Shown: positions 10,771 through 22,689 of the stretch, in pieces
How the letters are laid out: the number at the start of each line of letters is the position of its first letter
Position numbering within the stretch: position 1 is the first letter of the stretch
NCBI GenBank assembly: GCA_015680685.1
Contig: MNCI01003715.1
Span: 95,694-159,693, forward strand
From: Gnetum montanum
Taxonomy: Eukaryota; Streptophyta; Gnetopsida; Gnetales; Gnetaceae
Reading direction: 5' to 3'
Length of the DNA stretch: 64,000 nt
The notes under the pieces: model-generated
Databases searched by the model: none
What the model was told of the DNA's origin: nothing
What the model saw: the letters and a program-made list of their open reading frames with translations, nothing else
Translations under genes and position numbers: made by a program

Positions 10771-12111
10771 AAAGAGGAAGAAGATTCATTATCTAATATG
10801 TTTCCTAATGAACTCCTCTTTGCTAGGGCTATAACTGAACAAATGCCCAATGAGCCAAAATGGTATGATGACATTGTCACCTATCTTCTCACTTAGAAGA
10901 TGCCATAAGAATTAGACCACCAAAAGAAACAACAATTTCTTCACTAGGTAAAAAACGTCATGGAGATCAACGAACACCTCTACAAGGTATGCATCGATGG
11001 CCTAGTTCACTGGTGTGTCCTTGATGCTGATCAACTACATGTTCTCCAAGATGCCCATGAAGGTCCTTGTGGAGGATACTATGCTGGGAGATGCATGGCC
11101 ATTAAAGTCCTAATGGTAGGGTACTATTGGCCAACACTCTTCAAGGATGCTCACCATTATGTCTACCCTTGTGAACGATGCCAATGAGATGGTGGAATGA
11201 CTACTAGAATGGAGAAAACTCAACAATGGATTCAACCACTAGAACCCTTCAACATTTGGGGCATTGATTTCATGGGTTCCATCATACCCATGTTAAATGG
11301 AAAGGCGTACATCATAGTCTCTATTGACTAATATATGAAATGGGAAAAAGTAGCAACTATCATTGACTATACATCTTCTACTGCTACTCAGTTTGTATAA
11401 CAAAATGTTGTCAATAGGTTTGGTGTGCCATGTGCATTAATTTCTAATAATGGAACTCACTTTACAAGCACTACTTTTTGGAAGCTCATGTAACACTTGG
11501 GGGTTGAACATAAACTCACAACATCTTGCCATCCCCAAGCCAATGGTTAAGTTGAGGTTATCAATAGGAAAATCACAAGGATACTAACAAGAACTATTAG
11601 CAAGTATAGGAAAGACTATAGCACAAAACTCAACAATGCCCTTTGGGCCTACTACTCAACATGGAAACTTCCTATAGGCTACTCTCCCTATGAGCTTGTG
11701 TATGAAAAATTACCAACACTTCCTATTCAATCCGAGCTCTGTACACTTTAAACAACTTGTGACCTTGACCTTGACTTAAGTCTAGCTCAAAAATAAAGAC
11801 TAATGAATCTCAACTTGCTAAATGAAAATTGATTGGTAGCCCTATCATCTAACGAGTTACACAAGGCCTACAACAAAAAGCATCATGACCTAAAAATCAG
11901 AAAAGTCAAATTTCAACTAGGAGACAAGGTTCTCTACTGGAACCCCACACATGTACCTCAACGAACTAAGTTTCAAACATTCTCGGAAGGACTTTACATC
12001 ATTTACAAGACTTTTCTTCTGGGGCCATGGCAATTTACAAACTTGAGAGCCCAAATAATAAATAGTTGGTCAACATCTAACAAATTAAACCTTTCCATGT
12101 GCATAAGCTAG
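10771..12111 (+). pseudogene. Gypsy-2 copy 1 integrase
   Basis: Integrase joins element DNA to host DNA. The HHCC zinc domain lies in the open segment 10960-11187 (HEGPCGGYY ... GYYWPTLFKDAHHYVYPCERCQ). The catalytic core begins FNIWGIDFMGSIIPMLNGKA (11251-11310). The second catalytic region reads ISNNGTHF near 11440, where an aspartate is expected in place of the first N. It continues HKLTTSCHPQANG (11512) and the C-terminal block HHDLKIRKVKFQLGDKVLYW (11881-11940), ending about 12111. Several stops are present. The order RT-RNase H-integrase identifies Ty3/Gypsy. Confidence 0.85.
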
Positions 12112-14209
12112 CCAATACAACAAAACCTCATCGAATGGACAACCATGCTCCATATTTTGGATCTCCTCCTTTCAACTTAGTCGTGGGGGAGATGGCCAAC
12201 CATGCTAACCATATAAGCAACTCCTTAGTTTTTCAACTTTTTGTTTTACACATTCTTTAGTTTACATCTTTTTGTTTTCATGTTATTAATCTATTCTAAT
12301 TTTTGTTTTACACCATCGTTAGTACATTTGCTACTTCTTGAATATTTTATATTTTCTTTTATTTGGTGTGATTTTTTAGCTTGTTGTTAATAAGTGCCAG
12401 GCACATTGCTAATGCGTTGCTTGATAGTGGTATGTACTAATTTTGTTATCTGATTGTTGGTGTATGGTTTCTGGCTTTGAATTTTGTTACAGATGATTAG
12501 TACATGGTTTCTTTTTCATGCAACAAGTAGTGAGTCAACAACATCGACTAATCCACAAACTCTATGGTTTTCCTTATTTTGGAAACATGCAGTCCCTTTT
12601 TCATTAATAAAACTCTAATAAATTTGTGACATTGGTAGTTTTTGAAATTGGTAAGGATTCAAAGGTTTGAAAAAAGTGTGGCTTCAAGGGGATTCAGTAT
12701 TCTTTGTGCCTTACTATTTGCTTGGGTGCATATGTGTTTTCATGGATTTCTTACCATTTTGTGTCAATCAATAAAAGGAAGTTGAATAAGTCCTTGTATG
12801 GTGTGGTTCTCATTAGAAAAAAAAATTTAAAAATTTAAAAAATGATGAAGATTCAAAGCATACTTTTTGGAAAAAATAAATGCACGTGTCTTTGCATGGT
12901 GTGGTTCCCATTTTTAAGAAAAGGAAAAAAACAATGGGAATTCAAAGCACATCCCTTAGATAGAATAAACGAACTACAAGCACTAGTTATGGGACTCATC
13001 CCCTCTAATTAAGGCCCTTCCTCACTTCCTACTTCTTCTCTAATACGGAACAATGGTTGTTCTATGGGAGCACGTTTGTGTCTCAGGGGATGCACTAGTC
13101 TTAGAATGATGATGTGAAGTCACTAAACATGGTTGGTTTTGGTTTGGACTAAGGATGGATCTTATCAAGTCATTTGACCACAAATTCCATAAGGGACTTC
13201 ATGTGACCATAACTAGGAACTCCATTCCATTCTCTCTCTCATCCATCTATGCTTTCCATGTCTCATCCCACTATTGGTTTCATGTTCTGGTTCGATGTCT
13301 TGGTTTGATGTGTCGAAATTCTTAATTTCTTCCAAGTTTTTATACTTAACCTTCTGTAACCATTAATCATCCACAAAGCCCATGGACTCTTTTGTTTGAA
13401 GTTATGCAAGGGCATAAAAGGCCTATGCCTGCTTTGGGGAGGACCCACTTGCATATCTTTTGGTTGGGTTAGTTAAGTTCTTTACCCTTAGACATTCTTA
13501 CAATCAAATTCTTTTTGTTTACCCCATCAATGACATCCAATTATGCACATCTTCACAACATTTTTTAGTGAAATTTCCTTTTCATTATTGTGAATTCTTA
13601 CACCCCCTTTAAATATTTTCCTTGTGTTAAACTTTTTTCAAATTTAATAAACCACTTATCTATTTTACCCTATTTGTCAACCTTCCCGCTAACACTACTC
13701 AAGGAACAAATCAACCATAATCACAACCTATCCGAGTGTAACCACCAATGAGACAAGGCATTTAACAGCTATGTGTTATACATTGCATACTAATTCATGA
13801 TTCTATTGTGATTACAGTGGGAAGCATGGATTGGAAGCAAGACTATCTTCACCAAGGATGATGTAGTAGTACCATATGACAAGGATCATTCATGATTGTT
13901 GGATCTCCTTCCTTGTCCTTTAGCTACCAAGAGGTGTTAGATGTCAATGTTATCTAGGGTGTTCACTTCTCTTATCATGAACATCCAATTTTGTAAAAAG
14001 TTGTAATTCCATACACTTGGACACTCATGGTTTGTGTGTTCCATCTAAGTCAATCTATATGTTAGTCAATAATCTCATACCTACCCAATATTTTGTAAAT
14101 AACTTGTGCCTCCTCTTCTTCACTCAAGAACGAGTTTTCATTCAATCATGGGGGTATGATGAATCATTTATTTTGTCTGCCGCAATGTCAAGTATGCGAC
14201 ATTGGGGCT
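12112..14209 (+). other. Gypsy-2 copy 1 post-pol non-coding region
   Basis: No credible ORF. The stretch aligns to the reverse complement of copy 2 between about 41940 and 39930: the block around 13080-13210 (with ggttttggtttgga) and the block around 13370-13460 match clearly. At about 13.85 kb the alignment reaches the start of the post-pol ORF of copy 2, but in copy 1 that ORF is absent. A run of A/T and simple sequence lies at 12820-12850. Confidence 0.6.
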
Positions 14210-14973
14210 TGGCCACAATGTTAAGTATCCAACATCGAGGTATATACTCTAGCTTATAAATATAGCACCTAGGCTCCAGTTTTTGAATAAGTTTTCATGT
14301 TATTTTTCAACCAGAGTAGTGATGCTCTTGCAATTTATTTTTCTCAGAGTTAAAATATTTTCTGAGTGTTTGCAGAAGGAGTCTAAGTATGTACAGTTCT
14401 TTGTTCGAGCACTAATGTACCTGAGCATAGCAATGTAACGAGAATAAAACAAACTCTTTTGACAATCCTTGCAGAATTAAGATTAGATTAATGTTTTTTA
14501 ATGCACTTTACTTTACTACATTTCAATTAAGCAATTTATTTCTAGTAGTTAATGAACACAATCATGACCACTTTGAGCATATATATAGTACTTGGTAACC
14601 CAGCAATGCTTAATGTTTGGTAGCCCAGCAATACTATATGTGTTCAAGATGTGTTTAGGAAAGTGGGATGGTTACTTTTGTTAGGCTAGATAGGCAATAA
14701 TGCATTAGATTTTAAATTACTCTACTCTTCATTCTTGTTGAAGGTGATCAAATCTATAAAGTATAAAATAAGAAAAATCATATACCTCAGTTACACTTAA
14801 ACCATACACTTGAGCCTCACAAGTGTAGTTGGGAAGACAACAAATGTTCTTAACACCCATTTCCCCTACTAGAAGAGCTAGCGTACTAGATAACTATAGG
14901 TCCACGAAATTCAATTGGATCATGCGTAACTGCCTTAGTGATTCATATGGTTGGGCGTAGGGATACCTCATCA
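14210..14973 (+). repeat. Gypsy-2 3' LTR (copy 1, 764 bp)
   Basis: Starts TTGGCCACAATG near 14210 and ends CTCATCA at 14973. TATA box TATAAATA is at 14255-14262. It matches LTR A and LTR C, including ctttgagcatat, cagcaatgcttaatg and gtgttcaagatgtg. Copia-H sequence begins immediately at 14974. Confidence 0.8.
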
Positions 14974-15944
14974 CTGATTAACCTCCAAACTTTGTTTCTT
15001 TAAAAAGTGGTTTCAAGGGCATCATAACCTTTACAATGTTTGAGCTCTACTCAGAGTGTTTTCTCATTGGAAACACACCCAAGCCCACAAGGTCGCAGTA
15101 AGCTCAAAATGTAGTTTTAAGGATCCCATAACCTTTACAAATATGTAAGCTCCACTTGGAGTGTTTTCTCACTGGAAACACACTCAGCCCTACAAGGTCC
15201 CAACAAGCTTAAAAGATGCTTTCTTGCAAGCACATCAACCCCTCAAGGCTATAAAGAGAGAAAAAGAATCAAGGAGAAAATGTACCTAACTTTTAAAATT
15301 CCTTGCAACGAAGCTCCTAATACAAAATGAAAATTAATAAAAATAGAAAATTGAAAGATCACTACAAATTCACTTGATGTAGACAATGAATGTTCTAATG
15401 AATAGTGCTTGTTCTTTTCACAAGAATTCCACTTTATTTTATATTCTTTTACTTTCCAAATCCTCCTTGGAATTCATGCTTAGGAAATCTATCTACAAAC
15501 AACTCCTACATGCAACATCACACAAAAAATTGAAACATCTTACTTGGGACATCCCAGCAACAATTGGGACATCTACTATTATATTAGAATGTTAGGTTTG
15601 TAACTATACTTTGAACTCTAGGGAAATTTTTTTGACATTTTGAACATCTTGGCAAATCTTGAAACACCTTCTTTTGGCTTGTAGACTTGTTTTTTCTAAT
15701 TGAAACTTTGTATCATCTTATATCGACATCCCAACTCTCATCTTGACAACTCAACTCTCATTTTGGCACCATGAAGCACTTGTTTCAATCATCATGCTCT
15801 TGTCTCATTCGCATGAAGTCCTTGTCCTTATACTAATAAGCTCTTGTCCTGATCTTATCATCTTGTTCTTTCTTAGCCCAAGACCACAAGCACATTTTTC
15901 ACATTTTCCATTTTCTAAGGTTTTGATATACCAAAAGGTCAACA
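14974..15944 (-). repeat. Copia-H 3' LTR, truncated
   Basis: Element-strand start TGTTGACC at 15944, directly after the polypurine tract. It is a direct repeat of 18980-20011, sharing for example caatgtttgagctctactca and gaattccactttattttata. TATA-like TATAAAATA is at 15443-15435. Confidence 0.85.
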
Positions 15945-15946
15945 AT

Positions 15947-15958
15947 CTCCCCCTTTTT
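15947..15958 (-). promoter_or_regulatory. Copia-H polypurine tract
   Basis: The element strand reads AAAAAGGGGGAGA just before TTGTTGACC, the classic Copia second-strand primer followed by the LTR start. Confidence 0.85.
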
Positions 15959-17700
15959 GGTGATGTCAAAAACTTTTAAAATTGGGATCGCACATTCTAT
16001 AATATCATATGATTAAGCAATTTAAAGGCACAAACATTTTTTGTATATATATAACTAGCTAAGGATGAAAAAAAGATGAATAGTCATTTATAAGTACACA
16101 TCCTTCAACACAATTTTAAAGGGAAAAAAATCCTATTAAGAGCTAGAACTGGAACTGGAAGTCTTGCAAATCAAGCATGAAGACTCCCCCTACACTAATA
16201 AAGCATGAAAATAACACAATGTTCATAAAGAAATTTGATACAACCATGTCAATTTAAAAAGTTATCACTAATAAAGATCATCTTTAGATAAGGGATCCAA
16301 AAATGATTTGACCAAAATTAACTTACACTTGTACCTTAGATACTTTACCAGATTTCAATATGAATGTCTTGCAACTTGAATGCTTGATTATTTTCTAGCT
16401 TATTTTCTACTATGGATGCTAGAACTAGAAGACTTCCAGTTCCAGTTCTTGCTTGATTATGTTTTCTTGCTTATTTTCTACTATGGATGCTAGAACTAGA
16501 AGTCTTGCAACTTGAATGTCTTTTCTAAGAGTCTCTGAAGACTCCCCCTACACTAGTGGCCCAAAAGATAATGATGGTTGATGAGGTATAGACTTCCCCT
16601 ACATTAGTGCTAATTTTCTTCCAACATTTACAATGCATCTACTACTTGAATTTTCTTCCTCAAGTCACCTTGCCTTTATAGAGATGCATCCTTGAATCTC
16701 ATCAAATTTTTCTACATATCAATAAATCTGCAATGCCATACTAAGAGTAAGTGTGAAGAATTTTGGACTTAAAGTCTTCTATTAGTACTACCTTCAATAA
16801 AAAATAAATTCAATTTTAAACATATATATTAACATGGCACAATAATTGCCTCATGAAATTTTAGTAAGAAACTCCTTTTAATTGTTTCCTTACAAAAAGG
16901 TTCCTGAATTATAGTCAAGGGCCTTAGACCATTTGAAACCATTACATACTATTTAGGGGCTCAAAAATTAATTACACCAATATTCATTAGAAATTATTTT
17001 AAAACCATTTGAAACATCACAAACAAGCAACTACAACATATTATAGCCCAACAAATAAAATCTGAAAGATATGAGCTAAAACACAAGACATATATATACT
17101 AATAGCAATGAGATAGACTTACTTTTGTAAAATGTAACAGGTAAACTTACTAACTTTACCTTGCATGTTTGTGTACCTTGATTCTTCCTCAAGATAATTC
17201 AATGTCCATTAAAATTTGATGGTCGCATGCTTTTATCTACAACTCAACATCTTGGATAACCAAAGATTTCTAGTAGCATTCATTCAATTAATTTTCTAAC
17301 TACTAACATATGTAAAATAAACTAGTGTAAACTAAGTTTAGCAAGCCAAGGAATAAAGATTTACTATTACTTACCATCACTTACCTTGCTTCCTTCTAAG
17401 CATGGACATGATTAATGAAGTATAGCATGAGGTCCTCCATCACAGAGTACCTCTCCAGCATGCATCTAATCCTTATCATTTTAATCATCAACACCTTTGT
17501 TTGAATCTCTTGGTTCATTTGAGATTGCTATTTCTTCATACTTATGTTGAAGGAACTAATATTTTTTTCTAGTTAAGTGTTCTAATTCTCCAATATCACT
17601 AGTTCTTTTATCAACATGTGTAGTTATCTCTTCCTCTCGCTTTTTCTCTTTGAGTCTCCAAATTTTCTTACCCTGCAAATCATACTTTCTAGGCTTCTTT
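15959..17700 (-). other. Copia-H interior without coding domains
   Basis: AT-rich, with no ORF matching Copia pol. It contains a 34-bp direct repeat (gcttattttctactatgg and following, at about 16398 and 16466) and three copies of gactccccctacac-like sequence (about 16181, 16542 and 16590). On the element strand the latter read GGGGGAGTC and resemble the polypurine tract. Confidence 0.55.
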
Positions 17701-17703
17701 TGA

Positions 17704-18795
17704 TTAAGACCATGTTATTAATTTATAATGCTTTAACCATAAATAACAATGAGATTGCTTATGCCTAAAATTACCATAGTAAAAACATATAGTATTTCTC
17801 ATTTGAGCTACATGTGCAAACCTTGGTGTATACCTCCCATTTGGTGAAGTACTTATAGATGTCTCATAGTGGGAATGGTTTCTCAATTCTATTCTGTTAT
17901 TCGGATCTCCACCTTGTCCCAACATGATTTGTAGAGTCTGCTTCCCTTTTTGTTAACCTATCATTGATTAGCTTTAAATCTACAAGATCTTTGGTAATAT
18001 GATCTTGGAAAGGCATTAGGTTTTGATTGTCAACCCTTAGGTCTAGGTTTTTCTTTGCAATATCTCAACATTTCTAATTTAGTTGAGAAACTTCCAATTT
18101 TTTTTTCTTTCAAGGAATTTTTCAACTTAATGCACAAATTTTGAAAGGAAATAATTTCATTGCATAGTAACTCATACCTTTCTTCAAGCATACCTTCACA
18201 TTTTTTAACGTTTTCTATAGTATCGGAGATGGGAGCTTCATGTGTAAGAGCCAAGAAGATAAGATGTAAGTTTGTCAATGATTCATCAGTTTCTTCCTCA
18301 CTAAACTCATCATCCCAATTGGTGTAGATATTTTTAGCCTTCTTATCTGCTTGAGCTTCATTATTAGAGATTGAATTGTTAATGGAATCTTGATTAGCTA
18401 AGGTTATGCACAAAAGATGTGAATCTTTGGGTGTATCATTGGTTTCTTCTTCATCATCCCAACTTTTATAGATGCTCCTTATTCTCCTTTCTTCACTAGA
18501 TTCTTTCTCTTGTAACTTGTAAGTATTGGATCATTTGAAGGTCATATGACCTCTTCTACCAAATATCCAACATTCCATAAAAGAGGTATCGAAATTGGAA
18601 ATTATAGATTACTTACCTCTTGTCTTACCTTTGTTGCCTAATATGTTGCTAATGAGTTAAGTGCATTCATCTAGGATGAATACCCATACTACGAACCTCA
18701 CATACTTAAAGAATCTTTGTATTTGAACCTTCCAACATGTAAAGTCAACTCCATTAAACATTGGTGGCTTCATGTATGATCATTCTTCCATCATT
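17704..18795 (-). pseudogene. Copia-H gag remnants
   Basis: On the minus strand the first residues after the primer-binding site are KPPMFNGVDFTCWKVQIQRF (about 18760-18700), typical of Copia gag. A decayed CCHC-type knuckle, CWIFGRRGHMTFK, follows near 18575-18540. Next is an acidic segment NWDDEFSEEETDESLTNLHL and a predicted coiled coil with CIKLKNSLKEKK in the open stretch 18413-18030. A second knuckle, CFYYGNFRHKQSHC, lies in 17925-17704. The acidic/coil plus second zinc finger layout resembles SIRE/Maximus gag. Internal deletion and stops make it non-functional. Confidence 0.75.
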
Positions 18796-18833
18796 CACTC
18801 TTGAGTCGTTATGCTCAAAACCAGGAGTACTAT

Positions 18834-18845
18834 GCTCTAATACCA
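18834..18845 (-). promoter_or_regulatory. Copia-H primer-binding site
   Basis: Element strand TGGTATTAGAGC, complementary with one mismatch to initiator tRNA-Met, two bases inside the LTR end (TCCTCA at 18848). Confidence 0.8.
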
Positions 18846-18847
18846 CT

Positions 18848-20011
18848 TGAGGACCAAGAACTTTAAAGAAGGGTTGAACAAGCTCCCCAATTTAAACAAC
18901 AAAGATAACAAAAACCACACACAAATTTATGTGGTTCCCCAACTTGGGTACATCCACACTCGAAGGCTAGAATCCTAGCACACCTCTAGACTTTGTTCCT
19001 TCAAAAAGTGGTTTAAAGAACACCACAACCTTTACAATGTTTGAGCTCTACTCAAAGTGTTTTTTCACTGGAAACATACTCAACCTCACAAGATTCTAAT
19101 AAGCTTAAATTATGGTTTCAAGGATCCTAGAACCTTTATAAAGATGTAAGCTCCACTCAGAGTGTTTTCTCGCTAGAAACACACTTAACCTTGTAAGGTC
19201 CCAACAAGCTTAGAAGATGCCTTCTCGTAAGAAGCACATCAACCCCTCACGATTACAAAGACAAAAAAAAAGAATCAAGGAGAGAATGTAACTAACTTTA
19301 CAAATTCCTTACAATGAAGCCCATAATACAAAATACAAATTATAAAAGATATAGAATTGAAGGATCACTACAAATTCACTTGATATAGACAATTAATATT
19401 CCAATGAATAGTGCTTATACAATGCTTGTACATTTCAAAAGAATTCCACTTTATTTTATAGCATTTTACTTTTCAAATCCTCCTTAGAATTCATGCAATG
19501 GCTAGGAAACAACTAGTTGGAACTTCCTATTTATGTGTGGGACATATATGTGCAAATAGCTCACATTTAGGTGGAACATCCCATAGAAAATTCAGACATC
19601 TCACTTGGGACATCCCAACAGCAATTAGGACGTCTACTATCATATCGGGATGTCTAGCCTACAACTGCACTTTGAAATTTCGGACATTTTTCAAACATTT
19701 TGGATGTCTTAGCAAATCTCAGAATACCTTCTTTTGGCTTATAGACTTTTTTTTTTAATTGAGACTTTATGTCATCCCAACTCTCGTTTTGCCATCCAAG
19801 CTCTCATCTTGATAACTCAACTCTTGTTTTGACACCATAAAGCTCTTATTTCAATCATTATGCTCATCTCATTTTCATAAAGTCCTTATCTTTACACCAA
19901 TAAGCTCTTGTCTCAATCTTGCTAGCTTGTTCTTTCTTTATCCTGCAAAACCATAAGCACACTTTTCAAATTTTCCATTTTCTAAGGTTTTAACATACCA
20001 AAAATTCAAAA
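18848..20011 (-). repeat. Copia-H 5' LTR
   Basis: About 1164 bp, ending TCCTCA on the element strand at 18848. Repeats 14974-15944. TATA-like TATAAAATA is at 19460-19452. The start at 20011 is followed by Gypsy-1 LTR sequence. Confidence 0.8.
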
Positions 20012-20262
20012 CTATTCATGTGTGTATGACCCTCATTGTACTCTTAGGTATATGATGATGTTTATGTTTATGCATCCTATGAGAAAAGTACATATTTTTA
20101 GTTTATGTAGAGACATGCAATTATATAAAATGACATATATGCTTAGCACTTAGTTTAGCATGGATTTTTGTGTAGTTTGACCTTCCATAATATATATACA
20201 TATAGTGGTTTATGCACTATTAGGTTCTAATTTATCATGCACTAGTAGGGCAAGGTGTTACA
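20012..20262 (+). repeat. Gypsy-1 3' LTR, partial
   Basis: 251 bp aligning to the 5' LTR at 4786-5023, ending ggtgttaca. Same strand as Gypsy-1, so it plausibly is that element's own 3' LTR, separated from its pol by the Gypsy-2 copy 1 and Copia-H insertions and deletions. Confidence 0.75.
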
Positions 20263-20760
20263 CTTCTCCCTTTTGATTAGCCTCAACTTGGCTTAGAATC
20301 TTCTTTCCCTTGCCACAAGGTATAGAACAATTGCAAAGAGAATGAGTATCATACCTTCTAGTGCTAACTTTAATCTTCCTTGAAGAATTTCCTTGATCTT
20401 TGCCACTCCTTTGGATCTGATCATTTACCTCCCATGGCTTATGAGGTAGGAACTCTTCTTGATCAGCAACATACATCATCTTAGACTTTGAAGATCTCTT
20501 GGTCCCTTTGATGAAGCTCTTAGTTCCCTCTCTAGAAACCTTTGAGTATTGAGTGCTCCTTTGCTCAATAAGAGATACTTGAGAACTCCTTTTCTCATTA
20601 ATTTCTACTTCACCAAACCTTTCATGTTCATTCCTTCCTTGATGGCTAGAAGACAACCTCTCAATTCTTTTCAAAATATTTCCCAAGTTAGTCTTAAGAT
20701 TTTCCATATCTCTTAACAAATCTTGAACTATCTTATTCTTTGGATGTATAATGGAAAATG
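20258..20760 (-). pseudogene. Gag of Gypsy family E, broken
   Basis: The open segment 20719-20258 encodes RDMENLKTNLGNILKRIERL followed by a Ser/Glu/Arg-rich stretch. The N-terminal residues PKNKIVQDLLRDMEN match the Gypsy-3 gag start (PKKKTIQTLAKDMEN at 31811), showing related families. The expected ATG near 20755 is mutated. Translation stops at the Gypsy-1 LTR boundary, so the rest of the element is missing. It lies behind an LTR ending at 21116 and a primer-binding site. Confidence 0.65.
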
Positions 20761-21098
20761 ATCTTTAAGGAAATTTTCACAAAATTCTACAAGAAAAAGT
20801 GAAATATCTAAGATTTCTCAAGGAATCAAACCAAGAATACTTAGATCTTAAGAGAAGTGAGTGCAAGATCTTCAAACCCTAGCTAATATAATCCAATGTA
20901 TATCTAATTCTACAATTATCTTCAAATTCTTGAAAGATATGACAAACTTAGGAATCAAATGAAATTTTTAAACTCTATGATGAGTAAAATAAGTAGCAAA
21001 TGAGAATTAATCATCCAATCTTGAGAATTTGGAGTGATTCTTTGCAATTGAGATGAGAATTATCCACTTGAATGAAATTTTCTTCAACTCCAACCTCG

Positions 21099-21109
21099 CT
21101 CTGATACCA
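21099..21109 (-). promoter_or_regulatory. Family E primer-binding site
   Basis: Element strand TGGTATCAGAG (initiator tRNA-Met type), six bases inside the LTR end TCCTCA at 21116. It orients the left arm of the inverted repeat and the gag at 20258-20760. Confidence 0.8.
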
Positions 21110-21115
21110 ATCTAG

Positions 21116-22685
21116 TGAGGACCAAGCCCCAACATTTCAAATTGAAGCCAAATCCTACAAAATTCTCACAAGAACACATAATGGAATAAAATAAAATAAA
21201 CACAACTCTTTATTCTTTCTTGAAAATATGAAGATTCATACAAATGCTAGAAGCAAACATCCCAAGGATAGACAACACTCAAGATCCACATAATCGCTTC
21301 CCTCATATAAGACATAAGCCAAATAACAATGGCTCTCATCACTCCCTCACATATAATTATCCATGATGGCTACAACAAGAATAAAGTGCTCAAGAAGAGC
21401 TCACACTCCCTCTCCCAAGATACTCTATTGAGGCTCTCTAGCCTTCTCCCTTGAGACTAACCTTCTTTCTACTTTTTAGCCTGATTAGCCTTATTAGTCT
21501 TCATTTCCTTCATATCTTTCCTAAGCTCCTTTACACTAATAGACTTAGATGTCATACTTGGAATTGCAATAAAATCCCAAGCAACACAAAAATTACAAGA
21601 CCTACAACTCTTCTTTAATCTATTAGCACAAAACACAAATACCCAAAACCCCTTTTCAAGTTATGAGTACCAAACACAAATATCCAAAACTAATTATGGA
21701 GTACCCAAATAGATTCAACTCAAGATGTGAATTCCCAAAATGTAATTCTCACAATTCTTACAAACCCTAGCTATTCAAAGCTACTGGGTATCTCAAACAT
21801 CAATAATTTCCAATACCCAATATAATTGATCGCCCAAATTGACCAAAAGGAGTTTCATCAAATCCTCATTGAGTATGGAAGTTACACCAATTTAAATGGC
21901 ACTAGAGATGAGTAAACTCCTTATGTGGCGATGTAGAGGACTCTCCAAGTTGAGTAAATTAAGCAAAGGATTTAAAGATAATTTACTCTAGTTATTTGAG
22001 GTACCCATTAGCTTTGAATAGCTAAGGTTTGTAAGAATTGTGAGAATTACATTTTGGATTTTCATATCTTGAGTTGAATCTATTTGGGTACTCCAAGATT
22101 ACTTTTGGATGTTTATGTTTGGTACTCATAACTTGAAAAGGGCTATTGGGTATTTTTGTTTTGTGCTCATAGCTTAAAGAAGAGTTGTGGGTCTTGTAAT
22201 TTTTGTGTTGCTTCGAACTGTGTTGTAATTCCAAGTATGGCATCTAAGTCTCTTAGTGCAAAGTAGCTTAGGAAAGATATGAAGGAAGTAAAGGCTAATC
22301 AGCCTAAACAAGCTTAAAAAAAAAGAAGAAAGGTTAGTCTTAAGGGAGGAGACTATAGAGCCTTGACAAAGTGTCTTGAGAGAGAGTATGTGAGCTCTTC
22401 TTGAGCACTCTATTCTTGTTGCAGCCATCATGGACAATTGTATGTAAGGAAGTAATGAGAGCCATTGTTGTTTGGCTTATGTCTTATGTGAGAGGAGTAT
22501 GATTGTGAGGATGTTGAGTGTTGTCTATCCTTGGAATGTTTACTTCTTGCATTTGTATGAATCTTCATGTTTTCAAGAAAGAATAAAGATTTGGTTTTTT
22601 TTTTTTTTTCTATTTTCCATTGTGTGTTCTTATGAGAATTTTGTAGGATTTGACTTCAATTTGGAATGTTGGGACCCAGTCCTCA
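21116..22685. repeat. Head-to-head inverted repeat of a mini LTR element (family E)
   Basis: Left arm 21116-21798 and right arm 21992-22685 are inverted copies with a spacer of about 193 bp. Each arm, read outward, has a 5'-leader-like stretch (gctttgaatagctagggtttg), a short ORF beginning MASKS(L/I)S and containing LRKDMKE, a purine-rich run, and an LTR ending TCCTCA. The ORF resembles the first residues of the family's gag, so each arm looks like leader + mini-gag + LTR with the rest of the interior deleted, as in TRIM elements. A similar leader occurs at 31560-31680 in Gypsy-3. AATAAA lies near the right end (about 22583). Confidence 0.7.
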
Positions 22686-22689
22686 CCTT

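Larger units (their letters stand above)
8680..14973 (+). mobile_element. Gypsy-2 copy 1 (Athila-like), 5' truncated
   Basis: This plus-strand copy contains the gag tail, protease, RT, RNase H, integrase, a post-pol non-coding stretch and a 3' LTR (14210-14973). It aligns to copy 2 on the opposite strand across the coding region and across 12.2-13.9 kb (for example 13080-13210 to 41120-40985). It lacks its 5' LTR and most of gag, and also lacks the post-pol ORF present in copy 2, so internal sequence has been deleted near 13.85-14.2 kb. Confidence 0.85.
14974..20011 (-). mobile_element. Copia-H (SIRE/Maximus-like), pol-less copy with two LTRs
   Basis: A minus-strand element with 5' LTR 20011-18848, primer-binding site 18845-18834, gag remnants 18795-17704, a non-coding interior, polypurine tract 15958-15947 and 3' LTR 15944-14974. 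The two LTRs are direct repeats over about 970 bp. The 3' LTR lacks roughly the last 125 bp, lost at the junction with the Gypsy-2 LTR. No protease, integrase or RT is visible in the 2.9-kb interior, so it is an internally deleted or non-autonomous copy. Its right edge lies within a Gypsy-1 LTR. Confidence 0.85.
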
